A program made the position numbers and the translations under genes. DNA of 64,000 nt, from assembly GCA_023101885.1 (NCBI GenBank), contig JALPQD010000116.1, positions 372,001-436,000 of the forward strand, read 5' to 3'. The notes under the pieces were generated by a model. It was not told where the DNA came from and made no database searches. It saw only the letters and a list, made by a program, of their open reading frames with translations. Source of the DNA: Typhlomys cinereus. Its lineage: Eukaryota > Chordata > Mammalia > Rodentia > Platacanthomyidae. Positions 31,557-54,551 of this stretch are shown piece by piece (the first letter of the stretch is position 1; each line of letters starts with the position of its first letter).

Positions 31557-33109
31557 AAGATATTTTTTTTTCTTGCCTGACCCAAAACCCAACTGTCTTG
31601 AGACAATGCGCTACATTTATCATTGAAGCCCAGGCACAGGAATTGGGTCATTTGTCAGCTGGCAAAAAGCAAGGCTATTGAAAATTGAAATCTGAAAAAA
31701 AAAATCAACAATAGGAATCAAAACCATGGCAATGCGAGTTAGCTGGGATATACCACGTACTTTGCTGGAAGACCTTGAGCAGCCCCAGAGAGTCACCAAG
31801 CCACTCCCTTCTCAGCAAAATGACATCCCGCCTACTCTTCTAGCACTAGGTTGTTGGGACAATGGGTAACTTACATGTGACGGCCATTATTAATTACTGG
31901 AACCTGGAAATGGTGTGTTTGAGGTGGCCGAGTCACCTCAGGTCTTGTTCCTGACATCCATCCATGATGAGCACTTCATTCCATCAGTGTTTCCCTGGAG
32001 AGGCAAGGGGCCCACTTGCAATTCACAGTCACAGTTTCTGCACAGTTGCCACCCAGACCTGAGAGAGGGCTAGCCTGGGGCTCAAAGGTCGCAGCTTCCG
32101 GAGGAAGAAGCAGCAGAGAATGTCTGCGAGATTGTGCTTTAGGATGGCTAAGGAACCTTTGAGCGTCCCCGAGAGAACTGTGAGCCTTTGACTGGCATCC
32201 CAGATCAGACTTTGATTTGGCAGCGATGGTGTTCTCCAGTGATCCTGGAGGGGTTATGTAGGCTTCGGCCAGGCCCCAAAGACCGTGGCAATCTCTGCCT
32301 TCCTGCTCCTCTACGGCCTGTGTGTCTAGAGACAGCCTTGTTCTCAGCAGGGCATGTCAGCCAAGGGCATCCATCCGGTGCTCGCCTGTCTGTCTGCCTT
32401 GCCCCCTCTAGGCCCAGAGTCCCGTGGGTAAGCATGGAGGGCACTGGGGCTGTCCTCAGCTCCTTCCCCCACCCCAGACAGAGCCTTTTTTCTTTCTAAA
32501 AGGGCCTCCACAAGCCTGTCCCCCTTCTACAATCCCATCAGTGGCACCTGTCCAGTATACAGTTACCTCTTGCTTATGTTTAATTCATGGAGGGGGGTTG
32601 AGATGAACTTCCCAGGAAAGGAAAGAACTCCCTGGGGTCTTGCTCAGTTCCTGCCCGTCCCACAAGGCTTAGTGCCAAAGCCCTAGCCTCCTCCCCAGGA
32701 CGGGGTCTGGGAGCAGACGCTGCTCATGGGCTTGGAGGGCACTGTCCCAGCCAGGGTACAGCTATCGGTCACTAATCCAGAGCCCTGGAATGTCTGTGGG
32801 CCAATCAGAGGGGGTCTCTGGGGGCTCCCCAAGGGTGCTAATAATCCTGCAATGATTAGCAGGGGCCACAGGGTCAGTGCACACTGCTCTCCCCACGGTC
32901 AGCGAGGCAAGCAGGCTAGACACAGAAGAGACGTCTAGGAGGGCTGTACGTCTCTTTTCAAAGGGAGGCTGTTTGGATTCACTGATTATTTACCAGCCCC
33001 CTTCTTTTGTGCAGCAGCCCAGCTTGATTCCTTGAGGCTGTGAATAGCTGCATCCAGCCTGGGAAGTAAGCTGGATAATCGAGTGAAGCCTGCAGCGCCA
33101 GACAGACCC
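31557..33109. promoter_or_regulatory. Upstream region of CLEC18, repeat-poor
   Basis: About 1.5 kb with almost no repeats, moderately GC-rich, directly before the first CLEC18 exon. No TATA box or CpG island is obvious. GCTAATAATCCTGCAATGAT near 32838 is AT-rich and might be a homeodomain-type site, but no start site can be set by eye. Confidence 0.4.
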
Positions 33110-44637
<11,528 letters not shown>

Positions 44638-44968
44638 GCTTAGCCAGACAGCTCTCCTAGGAGCCTCCCTTGCCTGACTATTCACCTGTGTGGAACAAGG
44701 ACCAAGCTAGAGCCACATATCTAACACCGGAAGAGATCCCAGATCGTGCAAAATGCAGGGCTCTGGGGCAAGGGTGGCAGGCAGGGAAGCCCATGAGAGA
44801 GAGCTAGGGGGTGCTGGAGAGTCAGGGCCCCAGGGCATGTTTTTGATCAGGAAGGTGGGCTTCCCTGAGGCACTACAGGAAAAGCCATGACCAGAAGAAA
44901 CTGTTCTCCATCTGAACCAAACCCTATGGAACAGCTAAAGTTTCCAGAACAGAGACTACAGAGAATTA

Positions 44969-44974
44969 AATAAA
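44969..44974 (+). terminator. CLEC18A: CLEC18 polyadenylation signal AATAAA
   Basis: AATAAA 332 bp after the stop codon, followed by a T/G-rich stretch (GCTCGTCTTTCTTTTGTGTC) about 25 bp on. This fits a 3' UTR of about 360 nt. Confidence 0.8.
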
Positions 44975-44999
44975 GATATGAATCACCTGGATTTGCAGT

Positions 45000-47306
45000 T
45001 GCTCGTCTTTCTTTTGTGTCTTGGGGTATTTTTGTTTGTTGGTTGGCTGAAGGTTTTTTGTTTTTGTTGTTGCTATTTTTGAGACAGTCTCATTATGTAA
45101 TCCAGGCCTGCTTCAGATTCCCTTACATAACCCAGCCTGACTGGACTCGCAGCAACCTTCCTTCCTGGGTTTCCTGAGTACTGGAATTTCAGGCATGTGC
45201 CACCTGCCCAACCAGTTGCTGAGTTCAGGCAACTCAGGCTGATTCTGGAGAGACCCGAGGGACCTGATGCTTGGATGTCTGTCCATTTCCTGCTGTTCCC
45301 TTTCCTTCTCCTGCTCGCCCTGGTGACCTGAGCCATTCTTTGAATATTTTCAGGCTTCCTGCTATTTTAAAAGACCAGACTCTACCTGAATCTTCCCCTT
45401 TCTCTCCCCCTTCCTCCCTCACACACGCCCAGCAGCACCCCCTATTGGTCCTCAGGCAGAAGGATAGAAACTGCTCTGAACATGTAGGAAGTGTGTGAGT
45501 GTGTGTGTGTGTGTGTTCTTCACCTATGGAGTGCTTTCACGTGTCATCCCCATCTTACACTTGAAGAACTGCAAGCAGAGAAGTTGAATTAACTTGCCCA
45601 AAGTAACACAGCTGATAACTAGTCAACCTATTTATTTTCTTTCAGAGTTTCAACCTGTTTGAATGGGTGGAAGGGTGGGCATACGAAAGGTGGCGATCAC
45701 ACTGGTTTCTCCAACAATATCAACCACTCACAAAGTAAGCAGTCAGACATCTGTGGAAGGACTGAGCCTTAGACCCCACACTGCTCACCAGACAAACTCA
45801 GGAGGTCACCTGTGAGGGCCAGGCATAGGGGTGGGTTTACCTCTGTCTAGCTGCATCCTGGGAGGCAGTGGGCTTGGATCTCCCACCTTGGTGTGCCCTG
45901 TATAGTCAGACAGTGGTCACAAGTCTTTCCAGGGTATTCTGGGTATATCTGATCAGGAGATGCAGATGCAAGACGCAGGCACAATCAATACCTGACTCAA
46001 GCTTCGAAGGGTTCAGGAACTAAGACCTCCCGTGCACTTCAGCAGGAGCACAGTACACCTGCTGGACCCCAGACCCTCCCACTCCAGCCTTGTGCCCAGT
46101 GGACCTCTAGAGGTGCCCATGTGAGGTGGATGTCAGCAAAGGTGGAGCCACTTCTTAGGGTTCAGTCTTCTTCAGAGCACCCTAGGGAAGTGGAGAGGTG
46201 CATCTAGTCACCCGTGCAGCATACGGACCCAGATCTTTGGAGAATTGCCATATGGTGTTCTATGCAGCCCACCTCCTTCTCTGAGGAGCCTCTTAGGATA
46301 CTTTCTAGTGTTCTAAATATGGTTCCAGAAGGTTCTCTAACTTGCTCATAAGCCTGGTAGCTTTGTAGGTTTAATTATAAATCTGTCAACAAAAACCTAA
46401 GAATCGTGACAACCAGTGTGATAGTGGCACGAGTATCAAGGAGACAACCAGTAGATTTCTGATTGAACTCAAGACCCATTTGTCAGAAATGGAACACATT
46501 CCTGGTTACTGTTAACTAGAACAAGAACTTAAAAAAGGGAAGGAACTTGATCAATAGGGAAGAACAGCCTATAAAACTATAGATAGGAAGACAATACACC
46601 AAACTGCTGTATAAATAGCTATTATTATGTTCCTAGATTTGAAGAACGCTTAACACTCAGCCTAGAAGTCTTCTTCTACAACAGAGGTAGAAGATCTCAC
46701 CACCCTGATAGATTGCAGCCTAGGCCAGTAGAAGAGCAGGGAAGTGGACAGCAATGGCTAGTAGAGTACCAGTGACCCAGCAATGCTCACCCAGAATCAG
46801 ACCACCCTAATCTGTTCTATCCTAAGGCTTAGGGAACCTCTTGGAAGAGGGGGCAGTAAGATTGTAAAACCTAAAGATGGGAAGGTCCACCGTTGGACAA
46901 AATATTCCATTCAAGGCAGGACTGCTGCATCTAGGAACTCACTGCAGTAAGACTTGTCCTGACTAGACCTGCATATTGACTGACATACCAACATGCCCCT
47001 ATAGACTATTGAGAAACTCAAGAGAGATAAGAACACACGGTGGAAACCTTGGGGACTAGAGATGGATGAGTGAAGGGAAGTGCCCCTATCAGTAGGATAT
47101 CACAGAGGCCTGAAACCCCACAAGAGTATACAAGCCAGAGGGAACCCTGGGATTCATAGAAGCATCCAGGCAGGAGGGTGGGAGGGAGTGGAATGGATTA
47201 ATGAAGGAAAGGGAGGTGGATGGGAGGGAAGGGGGATAGAGGGAAACAGGGATAACTATTCAATATGCTTGTAAAATTCGTAAAAAAATAAATTAATAAA
47301 AAAAAC
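45000..47306 (+). mobile_element. Old L1 3' region and B1-like SINE, no gene seen
   Basis: 45070-45215 is a reverse B1-like SINE. From about 46300 to 47306 the sequence shares blocks with the L1 3' ends at 3990-4321 and 48796-48925, ending CTCAATATGCTTGTAAAATT. 45500-46300 has no recognisable gene or repeat and may be further L1-derived sequence. Confidence 0.55.
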
Positions 47307-47307
47307 T

Positions 47308-47590
47308 TGGGCTGGAGAGGTGGCTCAGGGGTTAAGCCTCTGCCTTGTAGGCAGAAGGTCCTGAGTTCGGGTCCCAGATTCCACGTATAGATGCCAGGCA
47401 GAAGCGGGAGCGGCCTGCGCTTCTGGTCCTGGTAGGGCGGAGCCTGTGAATCCCGGGGCAGAAGGAGGTGGAGGCGTCCATGGTGGTTCCTGATTCATCC
47501 ATGGTTCTACACACACACATACACACATGCGCGCGCACATACATACACACACGCACAATTGAATAAATAATAAAAAAAATTTAAAAAAAT
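47308..47590 (+). mobile_element. Young tRNA-derived SINE
   Basis: GGGCTGGAGAGGTGGCTCAG head to GGTTCTACACACACACATAC and GAATAAATAATAAAAAAAAT tail, immediately after the L1 tail. Confidence 0.93.
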
Positions 47591-47594
47591 TAAG

Positions 47595-48194
47595 TGTCTC
47601 CACTTGACAGCTGCAGACTGTTTGGGACGCAGCTGTGGAGGGTTAATGGTTGGAATGGCCCCTGAACAAGTCTGCAGTTACTTGATTGATTGCTGTGGAG
47701 AACCCAGCCCATAGTGGGTAGTACTTTCCAGTGGTGGACCTGATAATAGGGGATGCAAGGAGGAGGGACTTGCTCTTCCCTTATCTTGTGTTGACTCGCT
47801 GTGGATTCCACTCTGCCATCTTCGTTCACTTTTAGAATGTCGTGGTCTTCTTTGTTGCTGATGCCGCCACCTCCATCCTTGGCTGACTCAGAGCTTCGTC
47901 TTCACCATGTTGTTGCTGTCCCGCCTGCCTTTGGAGCCTGGCCTCTAGGCCTTGCTGCTGTTCACTGTTCTTCATCGATGTCAGAACCCAGTGTCTTTAA
48001 CCTTTCAGAGAAGTGAAGGCTTGCGACCTTCCTGGGATCCTTTGGCTTTGTAGAACATTCCAGTCAAGAGCAAGGTGGCTGCAGGTGGCTACTTTGAAGG
48101 ACACTATTTTTTATTGTGAGTTATTTTAATAAACTTATTTATATATATTGCATTCTATAGATTCTGTTTCTTCAGAGAATCCTGACTAATACTA

Positions 48195-48195
<1 letters not shown>
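47595..48195 (+). mobile_element. LTR-like repeat (MaLR type)
   Basis: Begins TGTCTCCACTTGAC, contains GAGAACCCAGCCCATAGTGG, a TTTTAATAAACTTA polyadenylation signal near 48130, and ends CAGAGAATCCTGACTAATAC, a wording typical of ORR1/MLT-type LTRs. Old and diverged. Confidence 0.55.

Positions 48196-48256
<61 letters not shown>
48196..48256. repeat. (CTAT)n microsatellite
   Basis: About fifteen CTAT/ATCT units directly after the LTR end. Confidence 0.97.
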
Positions 48257-48795
48257 TTACTTACGAGTTGTTTCTACAATACTAAAAATATTATGAACAC
48301 TTTGAAAGAGACACAAAGAGACCCTTTAGGTTTCATTCCTTCTGTAGGGTACTCCTGCATAGAGACAGCAATCTCAGGGGAAAAGGCAGACTACTCAATC
48401 AGCATATGTAGTCTAAAGCATCAGAAAAATTCTGCACCCAGTGAAATCCTCATAGTAAGTTCTGGAAAACTTACATGGCCATAGTTTTGTGGAGTTTCAT
48501 GTGGGGACCTTCTTTTCCTTGATGTGGTGAACTCTAGTAGGCAAAAAGGTCTGTTTGCCCCAAATCTGTAGAGGTTCATTATGATGTGGTAATCCCACAC
48601 CTGTAATGCCAGGACTTAGTAAGCTAAAGCAGGAAACTTCTACAACTCAAGTCCAGCCTGGGCTACATAGTGAGTTCAGGCAACATGAGCTATAAACTGT
48701 GCCTAGAAAAAAAAATAAAATGAGGTTGGCAGCATGGTTAAGTAGGTCAAGGTACTTGCTAAATAAGCCTGAAGACTTGAGTTTAATCCCTAGGA

Positions 48796-48925
48796 CACAT
48801 GTGAATGGGGAAGAAAGAAAAATGAATCCATGAAAGGAGGGAAATGGGAGGGAGGGGGGATAGAGGGAAGCAGGGATAAGTACTCAATATGCTTGTAAAA
48901 GTAGAAAAATAATAATAAAAAAGAA
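48796..48925 (+). mobile_element. L1 3'-end fragment
   Basis: GGGAAATGGGAGGGAGGGGG, AGTACTCAATATGCTTGTAA and an A-rich tail, the same subfamily as 3990-4321. Confidence 0.7.
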
Positions 48926-49182
48926 TCCGTGGAGCTGTCCTCTGATTTCTACATATATGTGCCAACCAACTGCACTCCACACTGTTAATAAAATAAAAAT
49001 AAAAAATTAAAACAAACCATGCTGCTGCTTTTCTGTATTGCAGGAAGTGACAAGGGGCGCTAAGCACTGACCTAGTTCATTCATTCTGCTTTGCTTGTGA
49101 GGTGGGCAGAGTGGTAACACCTGTGGTTCCAGCACATGAAAAAACAAGACCAGAGGATTGTGAATTCCAGGCCAATCTTAGC

Positions 49183-49455
49183 TAGAGAGAGAGAGAGAAG
49201 GAGGGAGGAAGGAAGGGAGAGAGGGGGAGAGAGAGAGACAGACAGACAGAGACGGAGGGAGAGGGAGAGACAGAAGAAGGAGAGGGAGAGAGGGAGAGGG
49301 AGGGAGAGAGAGGGCGAGGGGGAGGGGAGGAGAGAGGGAGTGAGGGAGAGGATGAGGGGGAGGGGGAGAAGGAGAGAGGGAGAGAGGGAGACAGAGGGAG
49401 AGGAGAAGGGGGAGGAGGAGGGAGGGGGAGGGAGGGGGAGGGAGAGGGAGATTAA
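49183..49455. repeat. Purine-rich GA tract, 270 bp
   Basis: Almost exclusively G and A on the plus strand, with an (ACAG)n interruption at about 49236. It makes spurious Arg/Glu-rich frames. Confidence 0.95.
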
Positions 49456-50847
49456 TCAAGATACTTGCTGAATAAGCCTGAAAACTTGAGTTCAATCCCT
49501 AGGACCCATGGGTGAGGGAGAGGGAGAGCATGACTGCTCTTGGTTACCTTAGGGACAAAGTCAGCTGAGTGACAACCTCTTGAGATACTTTCTGACCCAG
49601 GCTGGTTGGTATTCTAGATATGGTTCTAGGAGATTCTTTCTTGGCCATAAATCTGGTGGCTTTGTAGATCTGACTGCAAGGCTCTGCCTGTAAATTCTTG
49701 GGTATATGCGTCTATTACCCAAACGTTACAAGCCTCATGAAAGAAATACAAGTGAAAACTTTAAATGTTAAATATAAAGATAAAAGTAAATATGCTATTT
49801 TTTTCAGTACTGGGGATTGAATCCAGGATCTCACACATTCTAGGCAAGCACTCTGCCAATGAGCTATATAACTAACCCACTTCCTAAGATCTTTATCATG
49901 CACCTAAGAGATGGTCCTGTGTTGTGTTTGGGCAGTGCTCCCTGCTTTCTGAGACCCTGCATACGAACAATTTGAGAGTCACTCATCTAGGGTACCTGCA
50001 GAGAGGGCATCCAGTGAGCACTGCCTTTCTATGGCCATTAATACAACCACCCTAAGACTTCAGGATGATCTTTGTACTCTTATAACACAGGATCTACTAA
50101 GTCCTGCGAAGCCTTGCCTTTGATGGGCGCCTTGTTCTAAATGACCAAAGGATTAACTGTCTTGCCATGACATTCTGTGGGGAGCTGGAGTCCTAGCTCT
50201 TAATACTAACTAGATTTTCACTGTCCTCTGACTACTTACTAGATGTAGATTGCCCAAGTTTCCAACAGGTTTCTTGTTCTATCCACTCTTGGTCCTATTT
50301 TTTAAAATTTATTATTATTACTATTGTGTATGTGTGATGTGTACGTGGTGTGTGTGTGTGTGTGTGTGTGAGACAATACAAGTTTGGAGGTCAGAAGACA
50401 ACTTTGTAGAGTTGATTCCCTCCACCCAGGTTTACGTGTGTCCTGGATGTCAAACTCAGGTCATCAGGGTTGCGTGGCTAGTGCTTGTACCCGTTAAGTC
50501 ATTTCCTCTTTTTTGTATGAATCGAAGTTCTTGGTTGTAAGCCATTTAATTCTGACAACTTTAAGCAGAAATGAGTTTGTGATAGTCACTTGTTAGCTCC
50601 CAAGGGGGTCAAAAGAATCAGATAAATCAGAGCCTGAAGAGATCATATGATCTGGTAAAGACCCTCTGCTAGGCACAGTAGCTATAACAGGCACCACAGA
50701 AGCAGTGTAGAGACATCACCATCTTTGAAAGCTGTGTCTGTTGGTCTGATGGGAAGAACTAAGTCATCTGTGCAGGTCCTAGTTGCAAAAGAGGCTGGGA
50801 AAGAAGAACAACAATGGGGCATTTTCAGCTTCTTTCAGTAAACTACC

Positions 50848-51270
50848 TGTTGCAGTTCACCTGGTTGCTGATAAATGACGATCAAAAGGCTTAAAGGAAA
50901 AAGGGGCTTGTTGTCTCTTACAATTGTCTGGTTACAGTTCTCAGTTCAACTTGACAGGAGGGCTCACGCCAACACTAGGACGGAGGGAATTGGCCACCCC
51001 ATCTCTACATAATGACTGAGAGAGGGACGATCTTTACCAGCATGTCTGCCCAAGTGTACAGAAAGATGCCGACTTCCTCAACCTGCTCTCAGTATTTTAT
51101 TCACCTGTTCAGGACCTAGTCCCACCCACCATGGACTGGGCCTTCCCCATGAGCTAGACAACCTCCTGCAGGTTTGCTCTTGGCTTAACTCAACCAGTTA
51201 ATTCTCTATAAATAATGCTCATAGCTCAAACCTTCAACAGTCTAGTTGACACTTGGGTTCAACCACGACA
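50848..51270 (-). mobile_element. MaLR-like solo LTR, reverse
   Basis: 423 bp from TGTTGCAG to CCACGACA, TG...CA ended, parallel along its length to the reverse of 5506-5922. Flanking five bases do not match, so the duplication is lost or the ends are slightly off. Confidence 0.75.
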
Positions 51271-52079
51271 TAGGCTCTGTCTCATAGTTGAACATATTGA
51301 TAACAAAGAAAGAGGGCTTTCAAACGTGAGAAAACCATAAGACTCATGTCTACTGCAAGAAACTACTGCCCTACTGGTCACGGGACCTTGGTGCAAGTCT
51401 TAGTGATGTCTCTCATATTCTTACTAATCAAGGGTTCACCAAGCCATTGAATTCTGTGCAGGTGTAGTGGGTCATAGGTAGCCCTGTGCAAAAGAGATAC
51501 CGCCAAGCTGTGCTTATAGCTGACCCTTAATTACAATCAATCATCTCATTTCCTTGGAACATTAGAGCAGTTTCAGGGTAGGGACTGAGATTTCATCATT
51601 CTGCTTGTCATCCATAGAGTCCTAGACATAGCCACTAACCTTTCTGTAAACTGGAGTCAGGAATAACATCTATCTATAAGGTCGCTGTGAGGGTTAAGTG
51701 AACTGATGGACGTAAAGTTTATAGGACAATGTTTGGCAAGGAGTTTGGATATCGTGGTTGCAAGCTGTTCTTTATAGTCTTTAATAATGGATATGATATA
51801 CTTGCCCTTTCTTTTCTTCCTGGGAATACAGTGCAAAGAAGTTAATCTGCAAAAGGTCGAGACAGAGGGTTTTTGAGACAGAGGGTTTTTGAGACAGAGG
51901 GTTTTTGAGTTCAAAATCAGCCTAGGATATATCATGAGACCCTTTGTCCATAAACAAGATAAAAAAAAAAGACAAAACCTCCAACCAACCAACCAAAGAA
52001 ACAAACATACTTCTATTAATCTGATGATTCAGATTGGACATTTCTAGGCGATATCGCAGTAAGATTTGGGTTTCTGTTT

Positions 52080-52165
52080 TTGCTGTAGCTATTCTTTCTA
52101 TAGTTCAATGGTAGAATGCATGCCTAGTATGAGTAAAGCTCTGAGTTCGATCCTCAACACCATGA

Positions 52166-52198
<33 letters not shown>

Positions 52199-52459
52199 TT
52201 CAGGCCCCTTGTCCCTTGTTTAAAACTTGTTAAGACTTTTGGCTGGGCTTGGTGGCTCATGTCTAGAACCTCAGCACTCAGCAGGAGGATGGACGCAAGT
52301 TCAAAGCCTACCTGATCTACTTTGGTCAAGACACAGCAAAATAAAAAACTTTAACTAGCTGAGCACAATAACACACTTGTGATCCCAGTAATAAGAAAGC
52401 TGACATGGGCGGCCCTCAAGTTCAAAGTTGGTCTGAGTTATATGACAAGACTCTGTCTC

Positions 52460-52490
<31 letters not shown>
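52080..52490 (+). mobile_element. ID-like and two B1-like SINEs
   Basis: 52093-52185 is ID-like (TAGTTCAATGGTAGAATGCA and an A run). 52240-52350 and 52352-52490 show B1 blocks (GGCTGGGCTTGGTGGCTCAT; AGACTCTGTCTCAAAA). No gene was seen in 49.5-54.4 kb beyond such repeats. Confidence 0.65.
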
Positions 52491-52493
<3 letters not shown>

Positions 52494-54472
52494 GAAAAAG
52501 AAAACAAACAACCAATCAAGGAAAGAATTTCAAGGCAAGAGCAGACCATGAAGTAAGCTGTGAGCTCTCGAGCGTCTCCGAAATGAGAGCCCCGTGAGAA
52601 TGCACAGGAATCCTGCCCTGCATTTGAGAATACGGGATGAATCACTTGTTCTTGCACACTGCACAGTCTTGCATATCCAACCATTCTAGTCGAAGGAGCC
52701 CCATTTCAGAGGGTCCCAGTGTGACTTCTTGGTGCATGAGGATCCACTAACAATCCTGATCCACTCCAAGTTGTATGAAATACAACTCGGCTGCAGAGAC
52801 CTAGTCCCCTGAATAGTATAACAGTTAGTCAGATGTTTTCCAGATTACGTAAGAATCTGGGGCTAGACTGAAGCCAAGCATGCCATACGTCCTGATGACG
52901 GGGAATCTGGGGTCATTACCCCTTCTCCCAAGTCTGCTTGAATCCTTTGCTGCAGCTTCTGCTCAGGTCAGTCAGCCCCTCATATGTTCCAAGGGTGACT
53001 CCTCTCCATCCTTTCTAGGCAGAGATGTGGCCCTTCAGCTGGCAACATCTGGAGTTAGTGTAACCAAACAGCAACTACAGGTTGATGACTCTCATGGACC
53101 TCTGTTTTCTGCTTGTTTGGGTTTAGGACTTCCATTGGGAGCAGGCCTACAGAGTTTGAGCTCCTTTGCATTTTTTTCCCCCTTAGAAATGTTTCCAGGG
53201 ACTGGGGACATAACTCAGTGGTTAAATGACTTGTCCTGAAAGCAAAAGGACCAGAGTTAGATCTTCAGATCCTACCTAAAGTGTTGAGTAGGCATGGCGC
53301 CCTCTTTAAATAAACAAACAAGCAAACGAGCCTCTGGCTACCATACAGCTGCTGTGCTTAATTGGAAATCCTATAATTCCGAATAAAAATTATTTTAAAA
53401 AATGTGGGTGAGGGTTTATAATTTAAGTTTCAGATCTGTTTTTTGGTTCACTAATCCATGCCCGTAGCCTATGGTGGGAGACTCATGAGTTGGAAGGGCC
53501 AGCCTGGGCCAATCGGTGAGACCTTGTCTTAAACAAACAGACAACACACTGAAACCAAGTCTGTTCGACTTATTTAAATAGGATTTCAGATATACACTTG
53601 GCTTCTCTAATCACTCAAGTGTTTGGGCTCCTTCTACTCATGAGCACATAAGTCTCAGGGGGGGTTAACCTGGGGGGCTGCTGAGCAGGTGACCTCCTCT
53701 TGTTGTGGACCCCTCGCCTTTTTGTGCTGCTTTTCTTTTGAGTTTCTACTTGTTTGTACAAGACATTGTCCAGGCTGCCTTCGAACTCTCCATATTCCCT
53801 CTTGGGTTTCCCAACAGATAGCACGTGTCACGATACCAGGCCTCTTTGGAGTTCAAGGTAAATAATTTAGGTCTGAGATCTGGGAGGTTGTTTGGTTGAA
53901 AGAAACAATTCTGTGAACATGAGACTCTGTAAAAAGTGCTCCTTTCGTTTCTGGCTCCCAGAGGCCCTGGCTCCCAGCAGCAGCCAATGCAGGAGCTTAA
54001 CATAGGAGCAGGTGCTGGATGTGGGCCTGACGGTTCGTGGGTGAGGAGTAGGCACTCCCCATCCTGGGTTGGTTGCAGGAGGACACTCAAGAATCAATCC
54101 AGACAGCAGGACCACAGACGTTCTTCCTGCTGCCTTTTGACGATACCAACCCAAATTCCAGGCCCTGTGTAATGAGGTTAGTTCTGACTGTGTGGGCTTG
54201 GGTCTGAAGAAAATAGTATAGACTTCCAAATCCTAGGGATAATGAAATGTGCAAAAGGAATTATTTGTTTCCTTGTCTAGGGCCCTTCCAGGGTAACCCT
54301 TCTGGCGGTTGAACCTGGGAAGAGGCCAGGGTCTCTTTGAGACCAGGCCAGGCTGCCCCCGGATGGACTAGGGTTCTGCCTTTTCTCCAGAGCAGGGAGC
54401 AGGCAAGGTCCTCTGTGCCCGTGGCGTGTCTTCCTGAAGCCCTTCTTTCTTCCTCTCACTCATCCTTTCTAG

Positions 54473-54551
54473 ATTTGGACATGGCTTGGGAACCCAGGCC
54501 CGGCCCTCCCCGGTCAGGCCAGAAGAGGCAGCAGGAGACAGTTATGTTCTG
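54473..54551 (+). CDS. hnRNP C/RALY-like exon A
   Basis: Acceptor CCTTTCTAG, donor GTGAGT. In frame it reads LDMAWEPRPGPPRSGQKRQQ and ETVMF. The first two bases would finish a codon from an upstream exon, or the ATG at 54481 is the start. Confidence 0.65.

Noticed and set aside
49136..49495. Arg/Glu-rich and Pro/Leu-rich frames
   Set aside because: Both are readings of the GA tract.
52880..53080. Possible RRM for the hnRNP C/RALY-like gene (GNL in an RNP2-like context, then an Ala-rich helix)
   Set aside because: Only a faint pattern. RNP1 is absent, the donor GTTGAT is weak, and its phase does not fit exon A at 54473.
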